This document shows, piece by piece, positions 44,548-53,669 of a DNA stretch of 64,000 bases. The stretch's first letter is position 1. Each line of letters opens with the position of its first letter. The notes under the pieces were generated by a model that worked only from the letters and a program-made list of their open reading frames with translations, had not been told where the DNA came from and searched no databases. The position numbers and the translations under genes are program-made. Source of the DNA: an uncultured Chitinophagaceae bacterium (GTDB lineage: Bacteria; Bacteroidota; Bacteroidia; Chitinophagales; Chitinophagaceae); NCBI GenBank assembly GCA_937862815.1, contig CALMED010000002.1, positions 186,001-250,000 on the forward strand, read 5' to 3'.

Positions 44548-44979
44548 ATGAGAGGGGTTAACAGGGTTATGTTGATTGGCAACCTGGGCAAGGACCCGGA
44601 CGTACAGGTGCTGGATGGAAATGTGGCCGTTGCCAAGTTTCCACTGGCCACCACCGAAACCTTTAAAGACCGCACCGGCAAAGCGGTCAGCCAAACCGAA
44701 TGGCATACGGTGGTGCTCTGGCGGGGACTGGCAGAACTGGCGCAGAAATACCTCCACAAAGGCAGCCTCGTGTACATTGAAGGACGTCTCAAAACCCGCA
44801 GCTGGGAAGACAAGGAAGGGATGAAAAAATTTACAACCGAAGTGATCGGCGATAACCTGATCATGCTAGATAAGCGCACTGATGGCCCGGCACAACGTCC
44901 CGACGCTCCCGATACCATGGGCGGCTACCAGGGCGACCTGCCGCCACTGGGCGAACCGGCAGATGACCTGCCCTTCTGA
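44548..44979 (+). CDS. ssb: Single-stranded DNA-binding protein
   Basis: A 143-residue OB-fold protein: MRGVNRVMLIGNLGKDPDVQ start, FPLATTETFKD, TEWHTVVLWRGLAELAQKYL, KGSLVYIEGRLKTRSW. A Gly/Pro linker leads to an acidic tip ending DDLPF, the contact for partner proteins. The ATG at 44548 gives the classic N-terminus; longer in-frame extensions overlap mutY and are not credible. Sits 74 bases after mutY. Confidence 0.96.
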   Translation: MRGVNRVMLIGNLGKDPDVQVLDGNVAVAKFPLATTETFKDRTGKAVSQTEWHTVVLWRGLAELAQKYLHKGSLVYIEGRLKTRSWEDKEGMKKFTTEVIGDNLIMLDKRTDGPAQRPDAPDTMGGYQGDLPPLGEPADDLPF

Positions 44980-44997
44980 GGGTTGTCCGGGAACCTC

Positions 44998-45005
44998 TAT
45001 TTTTG
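44998..45005 (+). promoter_or_regulatory. -7 box for gldE (TATTTTTG)
   Basis: Exact TAnnTTTG, 35 bases before the TTG start of gldE, 18 bases after the ssb stop. Confidence 0.45.
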
Positions 45006-45040
45006 CGCCCGGCACCCATTACTGAACAAAAACATTTGCA

Positions 45041-46387
45041 TTGGATTCCTTTCTTGCGCACCAGCTTCCTGTTCTTTCACTGCAACCCGTTCTGCTGGCT
45101 GTAAACAGCCAGGGACTCACGGTGCTGGTGATCATCTTCCTTGTACTGCTGTTTCTTTCCTTTGTGGTGTCCGGGGCCGAAGTTGCTTTTTTCTCCCTCA
45201 AGTACAAGGACATGAACATGCTCAAAACGAAAAGCGACAGTTCGGCCCGCCGCATCGTACAGTTATTGGAGCAGCCCAAGGTACTTATGGGCAGCATGCT
45301 CAGCGCCAATACATTTTTCAACCTTGGCATCATCTTCATCGCCAACCTGCTCATTGATGAGTTCCTGGACCTGCAGCATTCACACCTCTGGGCGGAAGTG
45401 GCGCTTAAAACGCTGGTGATCGGGTTGCTCATCCTGCTGTTCTGCGAGATTCTGCCCAAGGTATGGGCCTCCCAGAACAACCTCTTCTTTGTATTTTTTG
45501 CCGCCTGGTGGCTCGACGCTGTAGTGTTCCCCCTGTTTAAAAATGTGGGGCAATGGCTATCGGCCTACACCGACAGCATTGAAAAACGCCTGGCGCGGTA
45601 CCAGACTTCCTCCCTCAAAGCGGAGGAGCTCGACTACGCCATTGACCTGATGAGCGAAGAAGAGGCGACCATTGAAGAAAAACAGATACTGAAAGGCATC
45701 CAGAAGTTCAGCAATATCACGGTAAAACAGGTCATGCGCTCGCGGCTCGACGTATCGGGTATTGAATTCAACACCACTTTTCCCGATGTGATGCGGAAAG
45801 TGACCGAGCTTCATTACAGCCGCCTGCCTGTGTACAAAAAAAACCTCGATGAGGTGGTGGGCCTGCTGCAGACCAAGGACCTGCTGCCGCACCTGCACGA
45901 TGCCGACCATTTCAACTGGCACCAGCTCATGCGCACGCCTTATTTTGTTCCCGAACACAAGCTGATTGACGACCTGCTGAAAGAGTTTCAGCAGAAGCGC
46001 ATCCACTTTGCGGTGGTGGTGGATGAATTCGGCGGCACCAGCGGCATTGTGACCATGGAAGATATTCTCGAGGAAATCATCGGCGAAATCAAGGATGAGT
46101 TCGACGACGAAGAATCGGTGAACAGAAAGCTCGACGATTACAATTACATCTTCGAAGGAAAAACCATGATTCACGATGTGTGCAAAATCATGAACCTGCC
46201 GCCCGAAACTTTCGACGGGGTGAAGGGGGAGAGTGAATCGCTGGCCGGATTGGTGCTGGAACTGGCCGAGCGGTTGCCCAAGGTGAATGAAGAAGTGGAA
46301 AGCGGCGACTTCCGCTTTACCGTGCTGGAGATCGGCCGCAACCGGATCCAGAAAATCAAAGTAACCATTAAACCGATGCAAGACTGA
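45041..46387 (+). CDS. gldE: Gliding-motility-associated protein GldE (CNNM/CBS family)
   Basis: A 448-residue membrane protein: a DUF21/CNNM helical domain (about 25-170, with EVAFFSLKYKDMNML), then two CBS domains (VKQVMRSRLDVSGIEFN... and TPYFVPEHKLIDDLLKEF...VVDEFGGTSGIVTMEDILEEIIGEI), and a CorC/HlyC-type C-terminal domain. The best start is TTG at 45041; no ATG lies earlier in frame without overlapping ssb. It is followed by gldD one base later, as in other gliding Bacteroidota. Confidence 0.92.
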   Translation: MDSFLAHQLPVLSLQPVLLAVNSQGLTVLVIIFLVLLFLSFVVSGAEVAFFSLKYKDMNMLKTKSDSSARRIVQLLEQPKVLMGSMLSANTFFNLGIIFIANLLIDEFLDLQHSHLWAEVALKTLVIGLLILLFCEILPKVWASQNNLFFVFFAAWWLDAVVFPLFKNVGQWLSAYTDSIEKRLARYQTSSLKAEELDYAIDLMSEEEATIEEKQILKGIQKFSNITVKQVMRSRLDVSGIEFNTTFPDVMRKVTELHYSRLPVYKKNLDEVVGLLQTKDLLPHLHDADHFNWHQLMRTPYFVPEHKLIDDLLKEFQQKRIHFAVVVDEFGGTSGIVTMEDILEEIIGEIKDEFDDEESVNRKLDDYNYIFEGKTMIHDVCKIMNLPPETFDGVKGESESLAGLVLELAERLPKVNEEVESGDFRFTVLEIGRNRIQKIKVTIKPMQD

Positions 46388-46388
46388 T

Positions 46389-46979
46389 ATGGCTATCCGC
46401 CTTTACCTGCTGGCTGCCTTGCTGTACCTGGCTGCCTGTAACGATACAACCGTACCCAAACCCCGGGGTTATTTTCACATCCCGCTGCCCGAAAAGAAGT
46501 ACCAGGCTTATGCGGAGCCGGGCTATCCCTACACGTTCGAGTATCCGGTCTACGGCCGGGTGGTGAAAGACAGTACGTTCTTCGACGACCAGCCGGAGAA
46601 TCCCTTCTGGATCAATATAGACTTCCCCGGTTTTGATGCCCGCATTCACATCAGTTACAAATCCATCGGCGGAACTAACCGCTTTGAGACCCTGGTGGAA
46701 GACGCTTTTAAGATGTCTTCTAAACACAGCATTAAAGCCAGTTCCATTGATGAAATACCCGTACAGGGTGGCCCCGGCGTGCAGGGTTTCATTTTTGATG
46801 TGGGCGGCAATGCGGCTACGGGAAAACAGTTTTTTGTAACCGACAGCCTGCGCCACTTTCTCCGCGGGGCGCTCTATTTCAACGCCACTCCCAACTACGA
46901 TTCCATCCAACCCGTGGAACAGTTTCTGTATGAAGATATGCAGCACCTGATCCGGACCCTGCGCTGGCGCAACGGTTGA
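46389..46979 (+). CDS. gldD: Gliding-motility lipoprotein GldD
   Basis: A 196-residue outer-membrane or inner-membrane lipoprotein with lipobox YLAAC near residue 17. The mature start PKPRGYFHIPLPEKKYQ is characteristic of GldD. GldD is required for gliding and is linked to the Gld/Spr machinery, though its exact role is unknown. It begins one base after the gldE stop, so the two are co-translated. Confidence 0.93.
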   Translation: MAIRLYLLAALLYLAACNDTTVPKPRGYFHIPLPEKKYQAYAEPGYPYTFEYPVYGRVVKDSTFFDDQPENPFWINIDFPGFDARIHISYKSIGGTNRFETLVEDAFKMSSKHSIKASSIDEIPVQGGPGVQGFIFDVGGNAATGKQFFVTDSLRHFLRGALYFNATPNYDSIQPVEQFLYEDMQHLIRTLRWRNG

Positions 46980-47009
46980 TGCACGGCAGCAGCGGGTTCG
47001 TTACCTTTG
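46976..47009 (+). promoter_or_regulatory. Promoter for the DUF3109 gene (TTG-N23-TACCTTTG)
   Basis: TTG at 46976-46978 and an exact -7 box at 47002-47009, spacing 23, which is the upper limit for the phylum. The -7 box ends 13 bases before the GTG start at 47023. Confidence 0.45.
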
Positions 47010-47022
47010 TTAAAAGCGATAC

Positions 47023-47616
47023 GTGATTGTAATTGACGATATCTACATCAGCGACGAAGTGGTGCAGGAACAGTTTGTGTGCGATCTGCAGCGCTGCAAA
47101 GGTGGCTGCTGCGTGGAAGGTGATGCCGGCGCTCCGCTCACCGATGCTGAAAAGCAGGAAGTGGAGCAGGCTTATGCGGTAGTGGCACACCGTCTCACCC
47201 CCGAAGGACGGGAGGTGGTGGCCCGCGGTGGGTACTTCGTGTACAACCAGGAATTTGGCTGGGTAACGCCCACCATTTCCAACGGCATGTGCGCCTACGG
47301 TACCGTGGATGCGCAGGGCCTGGTAAAATGTTCCTTTGAAGAAGCCCACCGCGAAGGCCTTCTGCAATGGAAAAAACCACTCTCCTGTCACCTCTTTCCC
47401 GTCAAGATCACCCGCAGCCGGCATGCAGATCACGAATACGTTAATTACGAACCACGGCCCGGCCTTTGCAATCCCGGTTGTACACTGGGACAGCAACTCA
47501 AAATGCCGGTATACGTTTTTCTGAAAGAAGCCCTCGTGCGGAAGTACGGGGAAGATTTTTATGAAGTGCTGACGCAGATCGCGTCGCAGTATTACGAAAC
47601 CACTCCCTCCCCCTAA
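47023..47616 (+). CDS. DUF3109 family Cys-rich protein
   Basis: A 197-residue protein of the YkgJ/DUF3109 kind, with clustered Cys: CDLQRCKGGCCVEGD near residue 20, then MCAYG, CSFEEAH, SCHLFPVK and CNPGC. Such spacing suggests zinc or iron-sulfur binding. A GTG start is supported by the promoter just upstream. The function is unknown. It precedes lutB by four bases, so it is likely co-transcribed with it. Confidence 0.88.
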   Translation: MIVIDDIYISDEVVQEQFVCDLQRCKGGCCVEGDAGAPLTDAEKQEVEQAYAVVAHRLTPEGREVVARGGYFVYNQEFGWVTPTISNGMCAYGTVDAQGLVKCSFEEAHREGLLQWKKPLSCHLFPVKITRSRHADHEYVNYEPRPGLCNPGCTLGQQLKMPVYVFLKEALVRKYGEDFYEVLTQIASQYYETTPSP

Positions 47617-47620
47617 GGAT

Positions 47621-49006
47621 ATGCAGGACACCCATTCCCGTTTCTTGGCCAAGAGTACGATCCGGTCGGCCGATCTCGATCACCGGCGTACCATCAACTT
47701 CAACATCGGAAAGTACAATGCCAAAGTACCTGAGGGGAAGTTGCAGTTCAGCCGTTTGCTCACAGCGCGGGAGCGGGCAAAGAACGTCAAGTGGAGGGCG
47801 TTGGAAACCCTCGACCAGCAGCTCGAGGAGTTTGAACTGCAGTTCACCCGCCGTGGCGGAAAAGTGATCTGGGCCGAAACCCCGCAACAGGCCTGCGAAG
47901 AGATACTGGCCATCTGCCGCCGGGTGGAATGCCGCACGCTCGTAAAGAGTAAAAGCATGGTCACCGAAGAAATACACCTCAACGAATTTCTGCAGCAACA
48001 GGGGATCGAAAGCGTGGAGACCGACCTGGGCGAATACATCCAACAGCTTGATGAGGAACCGCCGTACCACATCGTAACCCCGGCCATGCACAAAAGCAAG
48101 GAGGATGTGGCCAAACTGTTTGCCCGCAAGCTGGGCACCGATCCGCATGCCACGCCCGAACAACTCACCCTCACAGCCAGGGCCCTGCTCCGGGAAAAAT
48201 ATGTGCAGGCAGAAGTGGGTGTTACCGGTGCCAACTTCCTGCTGGCCGATGTGGGCGGTATTGCCGTCACCGAAAACGAAGGCAACGCCCGCCTCAGCTG
48301 CGCTTTCCCCAAAGTGCACATCGTGGTGGTGGGTATTGAAAAGGTGCTGCCCTCGCTGGCGGACCTTGCTTTGTTCTGGCCGCTGCTGGCCACTTACGGT
48401 ACCGGCCAGCAGCTGACGGTGTACAACAGCGTGGTGCTGGGTCCCCGCCAGCCGGGCGAGACCGACGGCCCTGAAGAAATGGTGGTGATTCTGCTTGATA
48501 ACGGCCGTACCAATGTGCTGCAGAACCCCGCCACCCGCGAAAGCCTGTACTGCATCCGTTGCGGGGCCTGCCTCAACGCCTGCCCGGTGTACAAAAACAT
48601 CGGCGGCCACAGTTACGATACCACCTACAGCGGCCCCATCGGCAAAGTGATCACACCGCATTTACGAGGCCTGGATGAATACAAGCATCTCAGTTATGCC
48701 TCCTCCCTCTGCGGCAACTGCACCGAAGTGTGCCCGGTGCGCATCAACCTCCACGAGTTGCTGCTCGAAAACCGCAAAGAAGCGGTGGAGGCCGGTTTCA
48801 GCTCTTTTGGCGAACGCATGGCCTGGAAGGTCTGGAAGCAGGTGTCGCTCAGCCGCCGCCTCATGAACGCCGGCAACCAACGCATCAAAAACTGGATGAT
48901 CAATACGTTTGTAAAAGACTGGACCCGCCACCGCGGACCGCTCCATTTTCCCGAAAAGAGTTTCAACCAGCTCTGGCGGGAACAGCGTGAACAAAAGGCA
49001 TCCTGA
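47621..49006 (+). CDS. lutB: LutB-type iron-sulfur lactate-utilisation protein
   Basis: A 461-residue protein: an N-terminal LUD domain (about 60-300, with VTGANFLLADVGGIAVTENEG), then two [4Fe-4S] motifs, CIRCGACLNACPVY and CGNCTEVCPVRINLHELL. LutB works with LutA and LutC in L-lactate oxidation; neither lies in the window. Its stop overlaps the start of the deacetylase gene (TGATG), so they are coupled. Confidence 0.9.
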   Translation: MQDTHSRFLAKSTIRSADLDHRRTINFNIGKYNAKVPEGKLQFSRLLTARERAKNVKWRALETLDQQLEEFELQFTRRGGKVIWAETPQQACEEILAICRRVECRTLVKSKSMVTEEIHLNEFLQQQGIESVETDLGEYIQQLDEEPPYHIVTPAMHKSKEDVAKLFARKLGTDPHATPEQLTLTARALLREKYVQAEVGVTGANFLLADVGGIAVTENEGNARLSCAFPKVHIVVVGIEKVLPSLADLALFWPLLATYGTGQQLTVYNSVVLGPRQPGETDGPEEMVVILLDNGRTNVLQNPATRESLYCIRCGACLNACPVYKNIGGHSYDTTYSGPIGKVITPHLRGLDEYKHLSYASSLCGNCTEVCPVRINLHELLLENRKEAVEAGFSSFGERMAWKVWKQVSLSRRLMNAGNQRIKNWMINTFVKDWTRHRGPLHFPEKSFNQLWREQREQKAS

Positions 49007-50313
49007 TGCTGCTTTTCACCCCGCATATCACCCCCCGCCTGTCTTACGTGGTGCAGTACCTCAACGAACAGCTGGGGTGGGAAGCACAGCTCACCACCGA
49101 TGAACAACTCTTCCGCAGCCACCGCACCGAAAAACTGAACTATTCCCACCTGCCGCTTACACCGGATGCATTCCACATAAAGCCGGTTGGGTTATTGGCA
49201 GCGGAAGGTATCCGGCGGCAGACGATTGCGTGCTTTCCATGGGCCGGCACCCTGGCCTTCTTTAAAACGGAAGAAGATGACCTCGGCTTTGATCTCTTCT
49301 CCGCCCTCTTTTACCTGCTCAGCCGGTACGAAGAGTACAACGAGTACGAACCCGATGCTTACGGGCGTTATGCGCACACCAACGCGCTGGCATGGAAAGA
49401 GGGGGTGCTCAACCAGCCGCTGGTGGACCAGTGGCTGCAGGTTTTCCGCCGGCGCCTGCAACAGAAATTGCCGCACCTGAAACTCCGGCAACAGGTCTTT
49501 TCCTTCTTGCCTACCTACGATATTGATATTGCCTGGAGCTGGCGCGAAAAAGCCTGGTGGCGACTCCTCGGCGGAGCCCTCCGGGAGCCCCGCAGCATTC
49601 CGAACCGCTTACAGGTATTGCTGGGCCGGCACGCGGATCCCTATGATTGCTATAGCTGGCTGGATGAGCAGCACCGACACCACCAGTTGCAGCCACTTTA
49701 TTTTTTTCTCATGGCGCGGCAACGCGACGGGCTCGATAAAAACATTCATCCCCGCAATTCCTCCCTCCGCCGGCTCATCATCCATACCGCTGAAACAGCC
49801 GCCGTGGGACTTCATCCATCCGTCTTCAGCAATACCCATCCCGGTGCCTTACCGGAGGAGAAGCAACTGCTGGAACAGGTGACCGGCCACGCCGTTACCT
49901 GCAGCCGGCATCACTACCTGCGGGTCCAGCTCCCCCATTCGTACCGCCAGCTCCTCGCTGCCGGTATCACCCACGATTACAGCATGGGCTATGGTACGGT
50001 CAATGGTTTCCGGGCCTCCACCTCCCGTTCTTTTCTGTGGTACGATCTGGAGCAGGAACAAACGACACAACTGCGGGTGCATCCCCTTGCTTTTATGGAT
50101 GCCAACGCGTTGTACGAAGCCGGGCAAACACCGGGTGAGGCGTTGCAGGAACTAACGGAAATGTATAACCGGATTAAAGAAGTGCAGGGTACCTGCATCA
50201 CCGTTTTTCACAATCACATCCTGGGAACGGGCGCCGACATGGCGGGATGGCGGGAGATGTATGCTGCTTTCCTGGAAGAAGTAGCCGGTGCAACGTCAGT
50301 AACCCATCTTTAA
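49006..50313 (+). CDS. Polysaccharide deacetylase-like protein
   Basis: A 435-residue cytoplasmic-looking protein (no signal peptide). The first ~160 residues form a separate N-terminal domain common in Bacteroidota homologues. From about residue 165 a NodB-like fold follows: FLPTYDIDIAW holds the metal Asp pair, GLHPSVFSNTHPG the His/Ser region, and FHNHILG a late His. It would remove N- or O-acetyl groups from glycans. ATG overlaps the lutB stop; the gene converges on rluF with a 4-base overlap. Confidence 0.82.
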   Translation: MLLFTPHITPRLSYVVQYLNEQLGWEAQLTTDEQLFRSHRTEKLNYSHLPLTPDAFHIKPVGLLAAEGIRRQTIACFPWAGTLAFFKTEEDDLGFDLFSALFYLLSRYEEYNEYEPDAYGRYAHTNALAWKEGVLNQPLVDQWLQVFRRRLQQKLPHLKLRQQVFSFLPTYDIDIAWSWREKAWWRLLGGALREPRSIPNRLQVLLGRHADPYDCYSWLDEQHRHHQLQPLYFFLMARQRDGLDKNIHPRNSSLRRLIIHTAETAAVGLHPSVFSNTHPGALPEEKQLLEQVTGHAVTCSRHHYLRVQLPHSYRQLLAAGITHDYSMGYGTVNGFRASTSRSFLWYDLEQEQTTQLRVHPLAFMDANALYEAGQTPGEALQELTEMYNRIKEVQGTCITVFHNHILGTGADMAGWREMYAAFLEEVAGATSVTHL

Positions 50314-51047
50314 CCTTCGCTGCGGGAGTCCTTCAGTTGCTGCTGCATCTCTTCCATTTCCGGTGCGCTGAGGTAGCGCCATTTTCCCACGGCGATGTTG
50401 CCAAGGCGGATGTGCATGATGCGGGTGCGTTGCAGGCGTACCACTTCGTAGCCCAGGGCGTGGCACATGCGCCGGATCTGCCGGTTTAATCCCTGTGTAA
50501 GGATGATGGAAAATGATTTGCTGCCCAGCACTTTCACTTTGCAGGGGAGGGTGGTGGTGTCCAGTATGCGTACACCCCGGCTCATGGTGGCTGCGAAATC
50601 GGGGCCCAGTTTTTTGTTGACGGCAACAATATATTCCTTTTCGTGCCGGTTGCCGGCCCGCAGGATCTTGTTCACCAGGTCGCCGTCGTTGGTGAGAAAG
50701 ATGAGTCCCTCCGAATCCTTATCGAGCCGCCCGATGGGGAAAATGCGTTTGGGGTGATTAATGAAACGGATGATGTTGGAAGGATCTTTTTCATCGGTGG
50801 TGGACGTGATGTTCACCGGTTTATTGAATGCTATGATGAAGGAGTCCTGTTTGCCGGCCGGTTTCTTTTTCAGCAGTTCATCATCCACATACACTTTGTC
50901 CCCGGGCAACACCCGTGCACCGGGCAGGGCGATGTTGCCGTTAATGGCCACCCGCCCCTGTTCAATGAGTCGGTCGGCTTCGCGGCGGGAGCAGTAGCCG
51001 CTGCTGCTGATGTATTTGTTGAGTTGAACGGGATCGGTGGAAGACAT
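50310..51047 (-). CDS. rluF: 23S rRNA pseudouridine synthase RluF
   Basis: A 245-residue enzyme: S4 RNA-binding domain (LNKYISSSGYCSRREADRLIEQG), then the RsuA/RluB/RluF catalytic domain with Asp in GRLDKDSEGLIFLTNDG. The segment PVNITSTTDEKDPSNII favours RluF (position 2604) over RluB. It modifies the ribosome near the peptidyl-transferase centre. Last gene of a minus-strand group with comEC, purH and the EamA carrier. Confidence 0.9.
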   Translation of the reverse strand: MSSTDPVQLNKYISSSGYCSRREADRLIEQGRVAINGNIALPGARVLPGDKVYVDDELLKKKPAGKQDSFIIAFNKPVNITSTTDEKDPSNIIRFINHPKRIFPIGRLDKDSEGLIFLTNDGDLVNKILRAGNRHEKEYIVAVNKKLGPDFAATMSRGVRILDTTTLPCKVKVLGSKSFSIILTQGLNRQIRRMCHALGYEVVRLQRTRIMHIRLGNIAVGKWRYLSAPEMEEMQQQLKDSRSEG

Positions 51048-51058
51048 GAGATAGTTGA

Positions 51059-52063
51059 TTAGTGGTCCGTCTCCGCCGGGAACTTGCCGGCTTCTTTCTT
51101 AAAGGCTATGTTCACCAGGTACACGCCGTAAAGAGTAACCAGGCCGCCGGCCATCAGGATCAGGGTCAGCTTTTCGTTAAGCAAAAGGGCGCCCAGCAAC
51201 ACGGCAACGATGGGGTTGATGTAGGCATAGATACTGGCCTGCTCCGTAGGCAGGTGTTGCAGGGAGTAGAGGTAGGCGATGAAGGCCAGCAGGGAGCCAA
51301 ACACCACCAGGTAGGCGATGGACCACCAGGAGGCAGCTGGAATGGCCGTGAGCGGAAGAAAGTTGGGGTCGGCTGTGGAAATCCCCAGCAGTACGGATCC
51401 GGCTATTACCATCTGGAACCCCAGCCCGAAATAGGGGTTGAACCGGGCGGCCTGCTTCTTGGTGTACAGGGAGCCAAAGGCCCAGGTCCAGGTGGCGATG
51501 AGCGACAGCAGAATACCGAAGCGGAAGTCGGCATTAAAAAAATCCTCGAGGTGTTCATAAAAAATGATGCACACCCCGCCAAAGCCCAGCACCAGTCCCA
51601 GGATGGCTTTCGGCGGAATCCGGTCGCTGCCGCTGAAGAACCCGATCACCACCATCCACAGCGGGAAGATAGCGCCAATGATGGATGCCAGTCCGGCCGA
51701 AATGTATTTCACGCCCCAGGTGCTGAGGCCGTTGCTGAACACAAAATTGAGAAAGGCCAGTACCACCAATGGTCCCAGTTCTTTCCACTTGGGCAAGGTG
51801 GCGCCCCGGGCAAAAAAATAAACCAGGTAAATAGAGCCGCCAATCAGCTGCCGGATGCCGGCCAGCTCCAGTGCCGGCATGTGCCGCACCCCTTCCTTCG
51901 ACGCCAGCCAGGTGGTGCCCCAGAGGATGCACACCACCGCCAGTGCAAACAACGCTTTGGCACGGGTGCTCTTGCGGTGAATGGTAAGCGGGTTCAGTCC
52001 GTTCAGCTGCCGCAGGGCGGCTGACGAAAGCGGGGCGATAGAGGGGCGGCCGGGTCTGGTCAT
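51059..52063 (-). CDS. EamA/DMT family transporter
   Basis: A 334-residue protein with two EamA repeats of five helices each. The first opens with ALFALAVVCILWGTTWLASKEGV, the second with FGILLSLIATWTWAFGSLYTKKQA; both have the usual family pattern of an early Trp and Gly/Ala-rich helix ends. It exports or imports metabolites of unknown identity. It lies 14 bases after purH and 11 before rluF on the same strand. Confidence 0.88.
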   Translation of the reverse strand: MTRPGRPSIAPLSSAALRQLNGLNPLTIHRKSTRAKALFALAVVCILWGTTWLASKEGVRHMPALELAGIRQLIGGSIYLVYFFARGATLPKWKELGPLVVLAFLNFVFSNGLSTWGVKYISAGLASIIGAIFPLWMVVIGFFSGSDRIPPKAILGLVLGFGGVCIIFYEHLEDFFNADFRFGILLSLIATWTWAFGSLYTKKQAARFNPYFGLGFQMVIAGSVLLGISTADPNFLPLTAIPAASWWSIAYLVVFGSLLAFIAYLYSLQHLPTEQASIYAYINPIVAVLLGALLLNEKLTLILMAGGLVTLYGVYLVNIAFKKEAGKFPAETDH

Positions 52064-52077
52064 GCGGTGGCGGCTTA

Positions 52078-53580
52078 TTAGTGCTTGAAATGCCGCATGC
52101 CCGTAATAACCAGCGCCAGGTTGTTTTGTTGGCAGTAGTTGATGGAATCCTGGTCGCGGATGGACCCTCCGGGTTGGACAAAGGCGGTAATGCCGGCCTG
52201 GTGTCCCAGCTGCACACAGTCATCGAAGGGGAAGAAGGCGTCGCTGGCCAGAACGGCTCCCTGCAGATCAAAACCAAACTGCCGTGCTTTTTCCACCGAC
52301 TGGCGCAGGGCATCGATCCGGCTGGTTTGCCCGCAGCCCTTACCCACCAGCTGGCGGTCTTTCGCCAGTGCAATGGCATTCGACTTCAGGTGCTTGCATA
52401 CCAGGTTGGCAAAAAGCAGGTCTTCTTTTTCTGTGTCTGTTGCCGCTCGTCCGCCGGCCTCGGTCCAGGTTGTAAAATTACCCTCGTCGGGATCCTGCAC
52501 CAGCAGGCCGTTCAGGAGCGAACGCGACTGCATAACGCCCGTGGGTTGTTGCAGCAGTTGCAGCAGGATGCGGTTCTTTTTGGTGCGCAGCAGGGCCAGG
52601 GCTTCTTCGCTGAAGGCCGGCGCGATGAGCACTTCAAAAAATAGTTCATGGATGGCTTCGGCCGTGGCTTTGTCGATGGTACCATTGCACACCAGCACAC
52701 CCCCGAAGGCGCTTTCCGGATCACCCGCCAGTGCGGCCTGCCAGCTTTCGTGTACGGTTGACCGTTGGGCCACCCCGCACACATTGGTGTGTTTGATGAT
52801 GGCAAAGGTGGTGGCGCCGAATTCGCGGATCAGCTGCAGGGCCGCGTCCACATCCACCAGGTTGTTGTACGACAGTTCCTTGCCGTTCAGCTGCTTGAAC
52901 AGCTCGTTGAGGTGGCCGAAGAAGCGGGCCGCCTGGTGGGGGTTTTCGCCGTAGCGCAGTACTTTCTCCTCTTTGTGGAAGGGCGTGGCGATACGGGTCT
53001 GGTGAAAGTAGTTGGAGATGGCGGTATCGTAGGCGGTGCACACATCAAATGCCTTGCGGGCAAAATCCCGCCGCTGATCGTAGCTGGTGGCGCCGTCCTG
53101 TTCCCGCAGCAGTTGTTCCAGTACGGCGTATTCTTTTTTGGCGGCCAGCACCACCACGTCGCGGTGGTTTTTGGCGGCGGCGCGGATCATGGAGGGCCCG
53201 CCGATGTCAATCTTTTCGATGATGGCCGCTTCATCGGTGGTGGAGGCTACGGTCTCTTCAAACGGGTAGAGATCCACTATCACCAGGTCCATTTCCGGGA
53301 TGCCGTACTGCTGCATCTCGGCGTGGTGCTGTTCATCGTCCCGCTTGCCCAGGATGCCCCCGAACACCGACGGGTGCAGGGTTTTCACCCGTCCGCCCAG
53401 GATGGAGGGATAGCTGGTCAGTTGCTCCACCGGTACCACGGGGATGCCCAGCTGCTCAATGAACTGCCGGGTGCCGCCGGTGGAATAGAGGGTTACGTTT
53501 TGCTGGTGCAGGAGTTGTACAAGGGAATCCAGCCCGTCTTTATAGAAAACGGAAATCAGCGCGGTTTGAATCTTTTTCAT
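52078..53580 (-). CDS. purH: Bifunctional AICAR transformylase/IMP cyclohydrolase
   Basis: A 500-residue enzyme catalysing the last two steps of IMP synthesis. N-terminal IMP cyclohydrolase (LYSTGGTRQFIEQLGI, ILGGRVKTLHPSVFGGIL), then the AICAR transformylase with AIIKHTNVCGVA (the K-H pair), and a C-terminal QPGGSIRDQDSI, LVITGMRHFKH. Second nucleotide-biosynthesis gene in the region with carB. ATG at 53580. Confidence 0.97.
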   Translation of the reverse strand: MKKIQTALISVFYKDGLDSLVQLLHQQNVTLYSTGGTRQFIEQLGIPVVPVEQLTSYPSILGGRVKTLHPSVFGGILGKRDDEQHHAEMQQYGIPEMDLVIVDLYPFEETVASTTDEAAIIEKIDIGGPSMIRAAAKNHRDVVVLAAKKEYAVLEQLLREQDGATSYDQRRDFARKAFDVCTAYDTAISNYFHQTRIATPFHKEEKVLRYGENPHQAARFFGHLNELFKQLNGKELSYNNLVDVDAALQLIREFGATTFAIIKHTNVCGVAQRSTVHESWQAALAGDPESAFGGVLVCNGTIDKATAEAIHELFFEVLIAPAFSEEALALLRTKKNRILLQLLQQPTGVMQSRSLLNGLLVQDPDEGNFTTWTEAGGRAATDTEKEDLLFANLVCKHLKSNAIALAKDRQLVGKGCGQTSRIDALRQSVEKARQFGFDLQGAVLASDAFFPFDDCVQLGHQAGITAFVQPGGSIRDQDSINYCQQNNLALVITGMRHFKH

Positions 53581-53609
53581 GAATGGGAAAGGAGCAGTGG
53601 TGAAGGCTG

Positions 53610-53617
53610 CAAAGATA
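53610..53617 (-). promoter_or_regulatory. -7 box for purH (TATCTTTG)
   Basis: Exact TAnnTTTG on the minus strand 29 bases before the purH ATG; a TTG lies 15 bases upstream, slightly short. Confidence 0.5.
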
Positions 53618-53669
53618 AATGAAGCCCGCGTGCAAGGGAGGAAAAACTGTTACCAGTTCAGACGGGTTG

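Noticed and set aside
43960-44979. A 339-codon frame joining part of mutY's region to ssb
   Set aside because: The part before 44548 overlaps mutY in another frame and has no homology; SSB begins at its classic MRGVNR start.
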